A DNA stretch of 14,402 nt from Desulfonema limicola (GTDB lineage Bacteria; Desulfobacterota; Desulfobacteria; Desulfobacterales; DYRC01), in contig DYRC01000070.1 in the NCBI GenBank assembly GCA_020718925.1, forward strand, positions 1 to 14,402. Direction: 5' to 3'. Shown piece by piece: positions 1 to 7,403 of this stretch. Both the position numbers and the translations under genes were made by a program. The notes under the pieces were generated by a model, which ran no database searches, was not told the origin of the DNA, and worked only from the letters and a program-made list of their open reading frames with translations. Within the stretch, counting starts at the first letter, position 1, and the number at the start of each line of letters is the position of its first letter.

Positions 1-116
1 CTTCTCACTTTCCAATCCTGATCCAACTGAGCAGTTGTAACCTGCCCCAGAGATTTAAGCTCTGCAAGAACTTCATCCATTGAATTGAATTTATTTGAAA
101 TAACACCGTTAATCAT
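1..116 (-). CDS. Unknown protein, N-terminal fragment (cut by window edge)
   Basis: The frame begins with ATG at 114-116 and stays open to the window edge, giving about 38 residues that begin MINGVISNKF and include a helical, acidic stretch around DEVLAELKSLGQ. A well placed GGAG Shine-Dalgarno (122-125) lies 5 nt before this ATG, which is why I prefer it to the internal Met at 78-80. It starts 25 nt after the stop of the DUF5615-like toxin gene, so it is probably the next gene of the same transcript. I do not recognise the family and too little is visible to assign a function. The reading frame is well supported by RBS and spacing; the product is not. Confidence 0.6.
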   Translation of the reverse strand, partial: MINGVISNKFNSMDEVLAELKSLGQVTTAQLDQDWKVR

Positions 117-141
117 TAAGACTCCGAATGTATTGTCAAAA

Positions 142-489
142 TCAAAAAGGAAGAAATTGAACGACGTTAAACATATCTTCAGGCTCTCCGGCTTTTGCTA
201 TAATTTCAAGACCGTCAATACAATCCCTGATAGAAATGCAAAGCTGATGGGCATAAATTATTCCTCGAAAGAAAATACCTTCCTGTTGTCTTCTGGCAGC
301 TTCAACAAGAAAATCATCATCCTGAGTAAAAATTACCCTGCATAATTCACTGGCACGATCCAAAAGTTCAGCATCGCTCATGCTGCTTGACCCGTCCTCA
401 TAAGCAGAAATCACCTCCACTTCTTTTAAGCGAAGCCCTACTGTGATCGAGCGGGGAACATTCTGATCCATATACAGCGAAATTGCCAT
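142..489 (-). CDS. DUF5615-type PIN-like toxin
   Basis: This 115-residue protein matches the DUF5615 (PIN-like) pattern. An N-terminal beta strand ends in an acidic residue (YMDQNVP, D8), a mid acidic motif follows (SDAELLDRA, D39), and a third acidic cluster follows a hydrophobic strand (VIFTQDDDF, D57-D59). These are the positions expected to bind metal in the PIN-like nuclease fold. Members are predicted toxic ribonucleases paired with DUF433 antitoxins. Its ATG overlaps the stop of the upstream DUF433 gene by one base (TAATG), so the two are translationally coupled, as in toxin-antitoxin operons. Family assignment is from motif pattern and partner; RNase activity is inferred, and DUF5615 proteins are less well characterised than VapC. 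Confidence 0.85.
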   Translation of the reverse strand: MAISLYMDQNVPRSITVGLRLKEVEVISAYEDGSSSMSDAELLDRASELCRVIFTQDDDFLVEAARRQQEGIFFRGIIYAHQLCISIRDCIDGLEIIAKAGEPEDMFNVVQFLPF

Positions 490-809
490 TATATCAATCC
501 TTTTGATTTAAGCCGCTTCACAATAGGCGAAGGATTGCTGCTCTTCCGAAGCTGATTGACAAATTTCAATCGCTGTTCAATATCTTTGTCAAGCTCTTCC
601 TGATGATCTTCATAATATGCCAGAGCGGAGTAAATTTGCCCAAGTGTCAGATTAGGAAACTGAAAGCGCAATTCTTCGGCACTCCAGCCGTAAGCACTCT
701 TTACCAGCACAAGTTCAATGATTTTCATAGTTGTTCCGGTAATTAAAGGAACGCCCTGACGATTCATTTCAATATGTTCATAAGTTGTTTTAACACAGGC
801 TGCTTGCAT
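489..809 (-). CDS. DUF433 family antitoxin
   Basis: A 106-residue protein with the DUF433 signature: an N-terminal strand segment (VPLITGTTMKIIELVL, about 20-35) followed by a helix-turn-helix-like core reading GWSAEELRFQFPNLTLGQIYSALAYY (about 41-66), with the typical sequence of tryptophan/serine turn, FPNLTL and ALAYY. DUF433 proteins are VapB-like antitoxins that bind DNA through this region and neutralise a partner PIN-like toxin. The C-terminal basic tail (about 80-106) is longer than in minimal members and may contact the toxin. The gene overlaps the toxin start by one base. The RBS before its ATG is weak (an A-rich AAAGAAAG stretch). Autoregulation of the pair is expected from the family; no operator was identified. 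Confidence 0.85.
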   Translation of the reverse strand: MQAACVKTTYEHIEMNRQGVPLITGTTMKIIELVLVKSAYGWSAEELRFQFPNLTLGQIYSALAYYEDHQEELDKDIEQRLKFVNQLRKSSNPSPIVKRLKSKGLI

Positions 810-831
810 AAAAATTCTTTCTTTTTTCAGT

Positions 832-1392
832 TCAGTTTTTCCGATTCATCACAATTCCGATTTCCTGCCCGGTCTCAGGATGCGCCGAACCTGTCCAGTT
901 ATCATAGCCATCTTTGGAAGCAATAAGGGTGATTTTTTCCTTCTGACATTCCGGCGGAATCTGCATGTTGAAACAGCCATCATCACCGGTTCTGACTAAA
1001 AGACAATTCGGAAGGTTAATATCAACATCTTTCAAAGGCTTATTCTCAGCATCTTTGACGCAGCCGGAAATTTTCGAGCGGCTGTCAATCTGTCTGACGT
1101 TAATAAACAGCAATCCTACGCCGATTGAAACGGCAATCAGAATGATGGCGGCATAAATTATTCGAGGCTTTTGTTTATGCGGAGGCTCCTGAATTTTTTC
1201 AGACCGGACAGATGAGTTGATAATTACGGTATTGCCATCACCGGAGATAACAACGCTGTCCGAAACTTCTTTTCCGATATTAACAATATTATCGCCGGTT
1301 TGTTTCGGATTATCCTGATTTTTCAGCGGGGCAGATTGTTTTTTCAGAACCCGCAATATCAGATCATCAAAGACGCTCATTTCAGGATTCAT
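832..1392 (-). CDS. Single-TM protein with carboxypeptidase-regulatory-like domain and GDGNTV motif
   Basis: This 186-residue protein has three parts. Residues 1-75 are polar and contain VVISGDGNTVII (47-58), a strand-forming GDGN motif. Residues 78-98 are one hydrophobic membrane helix (IIYAAIILIAVSIGVGLLF). Residues 107-184 look like a CarboxypepD_reg-like beta sandwich (ISGCVKDAENKPLKDVDI, then the TGDDGCF turn, then ITLIASKDGY). The basic residues before the helix suggest the N-terminus is cytoplasmic and the beta domain periplasmic. Four cysteines (111, 130, 140, 149) lie in the outer domain and could form disulfides. Met5 (ATG at 1378-1380) is an alternative start, since the AAAAAGG sequence abuts the first ATG. 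It starts 15 nt after aapM and precedes the DUF433 pair by 22 nt. Function is unknown. Confidence 0.75.
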   Translation of the reverse strand: MNPEMSVFDDLILRVLKKQSAPLKNQDNPKQTGDNIVNIGKEVSDSVVISGDGNTVIINSSVRSEKIQEPPHKQKPRIIYAAIILIAVSIGVGLLFINVRQIDSRSKISGCVKDAENKPLKDVDINLPNCLLVRTGDDGCFNMQIPPECQKEKITLIASKDGYDNWTGSAHPETGQEIGIVMNRKN

Positions 1393-1407
1393 CCTTTTTA
1401 TGAGTTT

Positions 1408-2490
1408 TCAGCTATGCAATTCGCGCTCCAGTTTGCGACTGTAATTTGACATGGCATAACAGCAAACCAGATAAATCAGCGCAAGGAAAATAAAGGCTTC
1501 TGCCGAAAAGCCCATCCACAAAGGATTGGAGAGCGTGGCTTGCGTGGTTTTCATCAGATCATAAAGTGCAATAATCACCACGAGCGAGGTATCTTTGAAG
1601 GCGGAAATCAGAATGCCGACCGTCGGCGGAATCACGATTTTCAACGCCTGCGGCAGAATCACCAGCCGCATCTTGTGATAATAATTCAATCCGAGCGAAT
1701 CCGCAGCCTCATACTGACCGCGCGCAATTGCCTGCAATCCGCCGCGCACCACCTCGGCAATGTATGCGGCAGTGAATAAAATAATCGCAGCCTGCGCCCG
1801 TAAAATCTTGTCAATCGTAATGCCTTCGGGCAGAAACAACGGAAACATAATTGCCGACATAAAGAGCATACTGATCAGCGGCACGCCCCGGATGATTTCA
1901 ATATAGACAATGCAAAGCGATTTGATGGCAGGCATCTTAGACCGCCGCCCCAGCGCGAGCATAATCCCCAGCGGATATGCGGCAAACATACCGAAAACAG
2001 AGAGCATCAGCGTCAGGGGCAGTCCGCTCCATTTGCTGCTTTCGACAGATTCAAGCCCGAATAACCCGCCTCTCATCAACAAGCCCATGATAAATATTCC
2101 GATGGGCCAGATATAGAGAATCCGATTATTCCAATGCTGTCGGTTTTTTGAATAAAAAAGCAATATTACCAGCAATATAATGGCAATCGCCGGACGCCAG
2201 TGCAATTCTCTGGGATACATGCCGAAAATGATAAAACGCAGATTGGATGTAACCACAGACCAACACGCGCCGCCGGTTGCCCGGCATTCCGTACTCGTTG
2301 AGAACCAATGGCTTTTAATAATTGCCCACTGAACGAGCGGCGGTACAATCTTATACAGCCCGAATAAAATCAGCAGACTCAGACAGGAATTAAACACATT
2401 GCTGAACAGATTCTGCCTTATCCATCTGATTGCGCCGATATGTATGATCGGGCGCTTCAATACTTCCGATGTGTTTGTCTGTGTTATCAT
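1408..2490 (-). CDS. aapM: Polar amino-acid ABC transporter permease, AapM-like
   Basis: An inner-membrane permease of the His/Glu/Gln/Arg/opine (TIGR01726) class within BPD_transp_1. With the chosen start (ATG at 2488-2490, in an ATGA overlap with the aapQ stop and preceded by GGTGG) it has 360 residues. A longer frame to 2556 would overlap aapQ by 70 nt and is unlikely. The EAA loop that contacts the ATPase is clear: EAADSLGLNYYHKMRLVILP at about 261-280. The GLESVESSKWSGLPLTL segment before the core helices, the ACW...YP region after the first helix, and extra N-terminal membrane helices are typical of the long AapM/BztC type. It should form a heterodimer with AapQ. The binding protein and ATPase genes (aapJ, aapP) are not adjacent. 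Substrate range cannot be read from the sequence. Confidence 0.88.
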   Translation of the reverse strand: MITQTNTSEVLKRPIIHIGAIRWIRQNLFSNVFNSCLSLLILFGLYKIVPPLVQWAIIKSHWFSTSTECRATGGACWSVVTSNLRFIIFGMYPRELHWRPAIAIILLVILLFYSKNRQHWNNRILYIWPIGIFIMGLLMRGGLFGLESVESSKWSGLPLTLMLSVFGMFAAYPLGIMLALGRRSKMPAIKSLCIVYIEIIRGVPLISMLFMSAIMFPLFLPEGITIDKILRAQAAIILFTAAYIAEVVRGGLQAIARGQYEAADSLGLNYYHKMRLVILPQALKIVIPPTVGILISAFKDTSLVVIIALYDLMKTTQATLSNPLWMGFSAEAFIFLALIYLVCCYAMSNYSRKLERELHS

Positions 2491-3680
2491 CTTTCCACCA
2501 ATGCCATTTTTTTGTTGTACCAATTCATAAATGCCGATGTCAGCAGGCTGAAGCACAGATAAACAAACATAATCATTGCAACGCCTTCGATTGCCTGCCC
2601 GGTCTGATTAATCGTGGTGTTGGCAATATACACAAAATCAGGATAACCGATAGCAACGGCTAAGGTGCTGTTTTTGATAAGATTAAGCATCTGACTGGTC
2701 AGCGGAGGAATAATCACCCGAAGCGCCTGCGGCAAAATCACCAGATTCAGAATCAGAACCGGCTTCAAGCCTAATGCCATTGCTGCTTCGGTTTGTCCTT
2801 TGCTGACAGATTGAATGCCCGCCCGCACAATTTCTGCCACAAATGCGGCAGTGTAAAGCACCAATCCGAGCAATAACGCTGCAAATTCAGGGCTTAAACT
2901 TACGCCGCCGTCAAAATTAAAGCCGGAAAGCTTAGGAATATTCATCTTTGTCGGCGCTCCGCCGATCCACCATGCCAGCAAAGGAAATCCCAGCATCATG
3001 CAGGCATATACGCTGAACACCGGAAAAATTTCGCCGGTTTTATCCTGCCGCTGTTTTGCCCATTTTTTCAGAATAAAGCTTAAAATACAGGCAATAATGA
3101 TGGCAATAAATACATAGCGGAATGCCGGATGAGATTCGGGAACAGCAAAGACCATGCCCCGATTGCTTAAAAATAACCCGGCAAAAGGATTGATTGCCTG
3201 ACGGGGAGATGGAAGATTTTCATAAAATATGGCGTACCATAAAAACAATTGCAGCAGCAGGGGAATATCCTGAAATACTTCGATATACAGGGCAGATAGT
3301 TTTGCCATGAGCCAGTTTTCGGATAATCTCGCCACACCGATGATAATTCCCAAAAAAACCGTGAGAACCACACCGATAAACGATACCAGCAGCGTATTGA
3401 GTATGCCGACCAGCAGGGCGCGAGTGTATGAGTCTGCGGCAGAATAGCGGATTAAGCTCTCGCCGATTTCAAAAGAAGCTTCTTTTTTCAAAAATCCGAA
3501 GCCTGTGGCAATGGACTGACGCTCAAGATTTGCGAGCGTGTTTGAAAACAGATAATGGCAGATCAGCCCGACAATGCCCAGAGTTACGACCTGATAGACA
3601 ATCGCCCGCTTATCCGGATCATTCCAGAATGATACTTTGGCGGGTTGCGTGATGTCTGAAATTTTGCTTTCCTGCTGCAT
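2487..3680 (-). CDS. aapQ: Polar amino-acid ABC transporter permease, AapQ-like
   Basis: A 397-residue permease, about the usual length for AapQ/BztB proteins. It has an N-terminal membrane helix (about 27-46), the three-helix HEQRo core beginning near RALLVGILNTLLVSFIGVVL (87-106), a central insertion with additional helices (about 185-240), and the C-terminal core with the EAA loop TEAAMALGLKPVLILNLVILP (297-317). The GGGGGA sequence about 5 nt before the ATG is a good RBS. It overlaps aapM by 4 nt (ATGA), so both subunits are made together. Only 17 nt separate it from the PIN toxin gene upstream, where aapJ (periplasmic binding protein) would stand in the classical aapJQMP order. The pair must borrow these parts from elsewhere in the genome or be a remnant. 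Confidence 0.9.
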   Translation of the reverse strand: MQQESKISDITQPAKVSFWNDPDKRAIVYQVVTLGIVGLICHYLFSNTLANLERQSIATGFGFLKKEASFEIGESLIRYSAADSYTRALLVGILNTLLVSFIGVVLTVFLGIIIGVARLSENWLMAKLSALYIEVFQDIPLLLQLFLWYAIFYENLPSPRQAINPFAGLFLSNRGMVFAVPESHPAFRYVFIAIIIACILSFILKKWAKQRQDKTGEIFPVFSVYACMMLGFPLLAWWIGGAPTKMNIPKLSGFNFDGGVSLSPEFAALLLGLVLYTAAFVAEIVRAGIQSVSKGQTEAAMALGLKPVLILNLVILPQALRVIIPPLTSQMLNLIKNSTLAVAIGYPDFVYIANTTINQTGQAIEGVAMIMFVYLCFSLLTSAFMNWYNKKMALVER

Positions 3681-3697
3681 AAATCCCCCGATATAGT

Positions 3698-4117
3698 CTA
3701 TGATTTCAGCAATTGAATGAAGCCAGCCTGCTCAAAATGATGATCTGATGTCAAAGCCTCAATGATACCCCGCTCTTTCATGACTACAAAACTTCCACAA
3801 TCTACAAGACTCCATTCTTTATCCTGATGGACTTTGAGCAACTGCCATGCTTTTTCATTCAGTGCTAAGTCCATATGAACAATTTCAACGTATGGAGACT
3901 TTTTTATTCCTTCAATAAACGCAATCATTGCTGCTCGTGGAATACGCAGAGGGCTAGTCAGAAGTGCCACCAACTCAATAATGATATGTTCGGTAGTGAT
4001 AAACTTCCGTCCTTGCCGACGCGCTGTTTTATAAATCGTTGCAGTCAGTGAATGGTACGACTGAGTCGTATCAACCAAATGTCCGAAGCCGGAAGTATCC
4101 ACAAATAAATCAAGCAT
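3698..4117 (-). CDS. PIN-domain ribonuclease toxin (VapC-like)
   Basis: A 139-residue PIN-domain protein. The four acidic positions of the PIN active site are all present: D7 in LFVDTSGF, E48 in TEHIIIELVALL, D106 in SLVDCGSFVVM, and D125 in ALTSDHHFEQAGF. This is the pattern of metal-dependent VapC-type endoribonucleases. I chose ATG at 4115-4117 because MLDLFVDTSG is the usual PIN start and a GGTAAG sequence sits before it; an ATG at 4130-4132 would add five residues and overlap the antitoxin by 14 nt. The chosen start lies 1 nt after the antitoxin stop. RNA target is not predictable. The gene is immediately followed by aapQ, so permease expression may depend on this module's promoter. Confidence 0.88.
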   Translation of the reverse strand: MLDLFVDTSGFGHLVDTTQSYHSLTATIYKTARRQGRKFITTEHIIIELVALLTSPLRIPRAAMIAFIEGIKKSPYVEIVHMDLALNEKAWQLLKVHQDKEWSLVDCGSFVVMKERGIIEALTSDHHFEQAGFIQLLKS

Positions 4118-4118
4118 A

Positions 4119-4355
4119 TCACTTACCGTCATTCATCAAATTTTGGCTTAGATATTTGTCATGTTGATCCGCCCAATCCGGCACATTACTGCTGAATGCT
4201 CCTATAAAATTTTCTAAAGGATCGTTTATAGGAGAAACAGCAGACATCAGCCATTTGGCAGCAAATTCTTCAGGGGTTACTCCTGTCTGCCGCGCCCTTT
4301 CTGATAGCGGTTCATATACATCTTCCGACACTTCTATTACCAATGTGTGCATCAT
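4119..4355 (-). CDS. Antitoxin partner of PIN toxin (VapB-like, probable ribbon-helix-helix)
   Basis: A 78-residue protein. The N-terminus has one strand followed by two helices (HTLVIEVSEDVYEPLSERAR, then VTPEEFAAKWLM), the shape of a ribbon-helix-helix DNA-binding dimer. The C-terminal part (about 43-75, with DPLENFIGAFSSNVPDW) resembles toxin-binding tails seen in PIN partners. A strong RBS, GAGGAG, sits 8 nt before the ATG at 4353-4355. The toxin begins 1 nt after its stop. The role assigned is neutralising the PIN nuclease and repressing the operon, inferred from gene order and size; the exact antitoxin family is uncertain. It follows archease by 41 nt without a visible terminator. Confidence 0.8.
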   Translation of the reverse strand: MMHTLVIEVSEDVYEPLSERARQTGVTPEEFAAKWLMSAVSPINDPLENFIGAFSSNVPDWADQHDKYLSQNLMNDGK

Positions 4356-4396
4356 AGTTTTATCTCCTCTTCAACATAAAAGCCGATGAGTTCGAT

Positions 4397-4810
4397 TCAA
4401 ACATCAAAAATAATGGTCGTTTCCCATCCGTCAGCTTCATGTCTGACATCAATCTGATGATAGGTAACTGCCTTGATTTCATTGTTTATAGAATGCTTCT
4501 GAGCATTGTATGGCTCAAGCTGAAGTTTTGCCGTAAGTTCTTTTTCCGAAAGCGACATCACTTCGGCATGTTTCATCAGCATCTCCGTGCCTGTCCATAA
4601 AAACAGCAATTCTCTGAGCCAATTGACCATGAGATCAGGCAGATCATCGCCCTCAACCTGAATGATCTTTTCTGTATCTGACTTAACCGCGTCCATGTCC
4701 GTAATCTGATCGAACATGGAGTATGCGGCTTCTTCAAAAAGCGTTTTCAGTTCAGGCGAGACAATGCGGATGCCGATATCTGCCGTATGATCCGTGAGAG
4801 AATAGCTCAT
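4397..4810 (-). CDS. Archease
   Basis: A 137-residue protein, the normal archease length. Hallmarks are the N-terminal DHTADIGI motif (7-14, metal-binding Asp/His region), the middle LPDLMVNWLRELLFLW helix (57-72), and the C-terminal IKAVTYHQIDV...W..TIIFDV (112-137) ending in the conserved Asp. Archease speeds guanylylation of RtcB and lets it turn over many times, acting in the cytoplasm on RNA ligation or repair. Its partner rtcB is present in the same window but about 8 kb upstream and in a different transcription unit. It starts 7 nt after the zinc-ribbon/AMIN gene. No official bacterial symbol is given here. Confidence 0.93.
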   Translation of the reverse strand: MSYSLTDHTADIGIRIVSPELKTLFEEAAYSMFDQITDMDAVKSDTEKIIQVEGDDLPDLMVNWLRELLFLWTGTEMLMKHAEVMSLSEKELTAKLQLEPYNAQKHSINNEIKAVTYHQIDVRHEADGWETTIIFDV

Positions 4811-4817
4811 ACCTGAA

Positions 4818-5915
4818 TCACTTTTTCACCGTAATTGTCAAGCCTTTTGAATCTTCGGAAAAAACAGGCGTCATGCCTTCTCTGATCTTCAAATCCATCA
4901 CGATTCTGAAAAATCCTTTTTCGTTATGTTCCGCAACTCTCACCTTGCTGACCAGATCACTGTCCACATCAAATGCCAATTTTCCGAGATATTTCCATTT
5001 TCCTTTGACGTCCACCACGAGTTTGGACGGAGTTTCTTTCAACAGAAAGAAATTTTTATAATCCTTGATAGGACCGTCTGCTGAAACCACGATGTCAACC
5101 GCATTTTCAGAAGCGCTAGCCTTGATTTCCTTTATTTTTCGGGGAGAATTTGTCGGCAAAACAGGCGTTTCTTCTTTTTTATCAATAGATTCCACCTCAT
5201 CCGCTTTTTCATCCGCTTTTATCTCAGTTTTGGGCAGCACTGGCTTGGCTTTGGGTTGAGCTTTAGCCGCTGTTTTTCCGGATTTCGGAATTTCAACATT
5301 CGGCTCTTTAAGTTTGGCTACTTGCGGAGGTGCAGGCGATGCTTCATGTTCCTCATCTGAAATATCATCTGTTTTTTTCTGTAGCGCAGACTTTACCGCT
5401 TTTTCCTTCGCTGACTTATCAGATTTTACCGGTTTGGACACCTGATTGACCAGTTTGGCAGATTTATCCGCTTTGACAGTTGCCGCTTCTTCAATTAAGT
5501 CTTCGCTTTTAAAAGGCTGCTCCTTATCATCTGTCTTTTTAGCGATTTGGAGATTGTCTCCTTCATCGTCATCATCATTATCGCCTTTTACAGCAATAGG
5601 CGGCTTATCGCCCTTATCCGGTTTTGCCTTGTCAGGCTTTTCAATACTTTTCGATACGGTTTTGACAGGCTGATTGTCTTTGCTTTTCTTGAAAAGCTGA
5701 TCCAGCGGCAGAATATAAAAGATGGCAAACAGCAGCACAGCAACGACAAGAGCAACTTTGAACGCAGCGCCTTTGAACTGACCGGTCCAGAAGCGGCTCC
5801 AGCATTCCTTACAGCGGTAAGGTGTACGCGGAAACAGAAACTGCATAATTTTTTCCAAACCTCGGCGGTGGGAAGGTGTAACATTTTCACTTCCGCAGAT
5901 AGGACATTTCATCAT
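4818..5915 (-). CDS. Zinc-ribbon, single-TM, AMIN-domain membrane protein
   Basis: A 365-residue protein with an unusual order. Residues 4-38 form a zinc ribbon with CPIC at 4-7 and CKEC at 35-38. A membrane helix follows (about 52-70, ALVVAVLLFAIFYIL). Then comes a long Lys/Asp/Pro-rich linker (about 72-260), including a run of aspartates. A C-terminal AMIN-like beta domain (about 260-365) has VDIVVSADGPIKDY, FFLLKETPSKLVVDVKG and FRIVMDL. AMIN domains bind peptidoglycan or localise envelope proteins, so this part should be periplasmic and the zinc ribbon cytoplasmic. I chose ATG at 5913-5915 because AAGGAG stands 7 nt before it; a longer frame to 5954 would bypass this RBS. Function unknown; similar layouts are, as I recall, seen in delta-proteobacteria. 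Confidence 0.85.
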   Translation of the reverse strand: MMKCPICGSENVTPSHRRGLEKIMQFLFPRTPYRCKECWSRFWTGQFKGAAFKVALVVAVLLFAIFYILPLDQLFKKSKDNQPVKTVSKSIEKPDKAKPDKGDKPPIAVKGDNDDDDEGDNLQIAKKTDDKEQPFKSEDLIEEAATVKADKSAKLVNQVSKPVKSDKSAKEKAVKSALQKKTDDISDEEHEASPAPPQVAKLKEPNVEIPKSGKTAAKAQPKAKPVLPKTEIKADEKADEVESIDKKEETPVLPTNSPRKIKEIKASASENAVDIVVSADGPIKDYKNFFLLKETPSKLVVDVKGKWKYLGKLAFDVDSDLVSKVRVAEHNEKGFFRIVMDLKIREGMTPVFSEDSKGLTITVKK

Positions 5916-5968
5916 ATCATTTCTCCTTATGTGAAGGTTTATTTGGCTGAACAAACTACATTGAAAAA

Positions 5969-5997
5969 GATTTACGATATGAAACGGAAAACATCAA
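5969..5997 (-). promoter_or_regulatory. Possible sigma70-type promoter before the zinc-ribbon/AMIN gene
   Basis: On the minus strand TTGATG (5992-5997) and TAAATC (5969-5974) are separated by 17 nt, in the 99-nt gap between resB and the zinc-ribbon gene. A start near 5962 would leave a leader of about 50 nt before the AAGGAG RBS. The match is partial and rests on eye inspection only. Confidence 0.3.
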
Positions 5998-6014
5998 TAT
6001 ATTTTTTTCATAGC

Positions 6015-7391
6015 TTATGCGCCAATCTCAAATCCGGCAAGGCTTTTGGCTATTTTTTTAACGCGCTGTTCCATGCCGATCTTATTTTTGTCAGACATGC
6101 CGAAAACGCTGACCCTGCTTGTTTCTCCGTTTCTGTTCACTTCAATGTACAGCCGTTGATGACATAAAAAAAAGGCGATAAAACAGCCGATAATCATGGT
6201 AATAAATCCGGCATAGACGCCCCAGACGCCCGGGTCTTTGGTAATCTGAAGCCCGGTAAAATAGCGCGGTTCATAGTCCGCTATATCCACAATCACATTG
6301 CCCCGGCGCATCTTGTCAAACCCGCGAAACCGCAGAGGCATCACAATATCTTCTGTTTTTTTTCCATCAGGCGCGGTCAGGGTTCCCACAAAGCATTCGC
6401 CCATATCATGATTCATAAACTCGTAAGATTTATGAAAATGTTCGACCACAAAACTCCCCAGCCCTTCGGGAATATCCACCGGCTGTCCGATGGTCGTTTT
6501 CTTGGTGTACATCATGCCGCTTGCTTTGCTGGTAAAGCTTAATGTCAGATTATCAGACGGAACAGAGCCGTAGCTTGCCTGAAAAATATTAATCCCCTTA
6601 TATCTGAGCGGATCATTGACAATAATATCTCTTTCCATCACCGGCTTGCCGTTTTCCAGAAGCGTTAAGGCAGATCGGAATTCTTTGGGCGCTCCGGTCT
6701 CATAAAAACTGACGCTGAATTTATCGCAACGGATTTCAAAGTCCAGCGAATGTGGCTGATTGCTTTTTTTAAGTCGAACCACATTGGTTTTATCGCCCTG
6801 AGCAATATTGACAAAGCCCTCAAATCCGAACATCGAGCCTGCCATGCTCCCGATCAGAAGCATCAGGATGCTGGCATGAACAATATAAACGCCTAACTTC
6901 GTTTTGCGCCCTTTTTCGGCAAACAGACAAAAGCCCTTCCGGGTTTCTTCAATGCGGACATAAGAAAAATGCCGCGCAATAAACGCCTGATATTTTTCTT
7001 TCAACAAGTCCGGTGCAAACTTTACGGCAAATTCTGTTCCGGGCTGAGTTTTGAATTGCGCCGGATTGAAATTGGGCGTTCGGGTAAAAATGATTTTCCA
7101 CGTGGCTGACAGCCGCTCAACAGAACAGACAATGATGTTGACTCCCAGAAGCAGAATCAGAAAGCGAAACCACCCTGAATGGTACATATCGAAAATATTC
7201 AGAAATTCAAATAGTTTATATCGAAAATTTCCGAATCGCTGAAAATATTCTGCCGGGTCTTCATTCTGAGGAATCAACGTACCGATGATTGACGTGCCTG
7301 CAAGGGTGGACAGAATAAAAATCGTAAGCTTTACCGAAGCAAAAAATTTCCAAAGTTTATTGAAAAAATCGGAAGAGTCTTCCGTTGTCAT
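6015..7391 (-). CDS. resB: Cytochrome c biogenesis protein ResB (Ccs1-like)
   Basis: A 458-residue membrane protein of the ResB family (System II cytochrome c maturation). It has four membrane helices: SVKLTIFILSTLAGTSIIGT (19-38, followed by the conserved LIPQ), FRFLILLLGVNIIVCSV (75-91), LGVYIVHASILMLLIGSMAG (166-185) and VYAGFITMIIGCFIAFFLC (392-410). The large loop between helices 3 and 4 is periplasmic. H172 in helix 3 and H411 just after helix 4 are candidate haem ligands by analogy with the family. ResB works with ResC/CcsA to move haem and attach it to apocytochromes; no ResC is visible on either side. AGGGAG lies 4 nt before the ATG. It follows the Dsb-like gene by 71 nt, with a hairpin between. 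Confidence 0.92.
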   Translation of the reverse strand: MTTEDSSDFFNKLWKFFASVKLTIFILSTLAGTSIIGTLIPQNEDPAEYFQRFGNFRYKLFEFLNIFDMYHSGWFRFLILLLGVNIIVCSVERLSATWKIIFTRTPNFNPAQFKTQPGTEFAVKFAPDLLKEKYQAFIARHFSYVRIEETRKGFCLFAEKGRKTKLGVYIVHASILMLLIGSMAGSMFGFEGFVNIAQGDKTNVVRLKKSNQPHSLDFEIRCDKFSVSFYETGAPKEFRSALTLLENGKPVMERDIIVNDPLRYKGINIFQASYGSVPSDNLTLSFTSKASGMMYTKKTTIGQPVDIPEGLGSFVVEHFHKSYEFMNHDMGECFVGTLTAPDGKKTEDIVMPLRFRGFDKMRRGNVIVDIADYEPRYFTGLQITKDPGVWGVYAGFITMIIGCFIAFFLCHQRLYIEVNRNGETSRVSVFGMSDKNKIGMEQRVKKIAKSLAGFEIGA

Positions 7392-7403
7392 AATTCTCCC
7401 TTT

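Noticed and set aside
2491..2556. N-terminal extension of the AapM permease by 22 residues.
   Set aside because: It would overlap aapQ by 70 nt, while the ATG at 2488-2490 gives the usual ATGA coupling with a GGTGG upstream.
5547..6167. A 206-codon plus-strand frame.
   Set aside because: It is the complement of the zinc-ribbon/AMIN gene, the gap and the end of resB; the minus-strand genes have clear domains and RBS.
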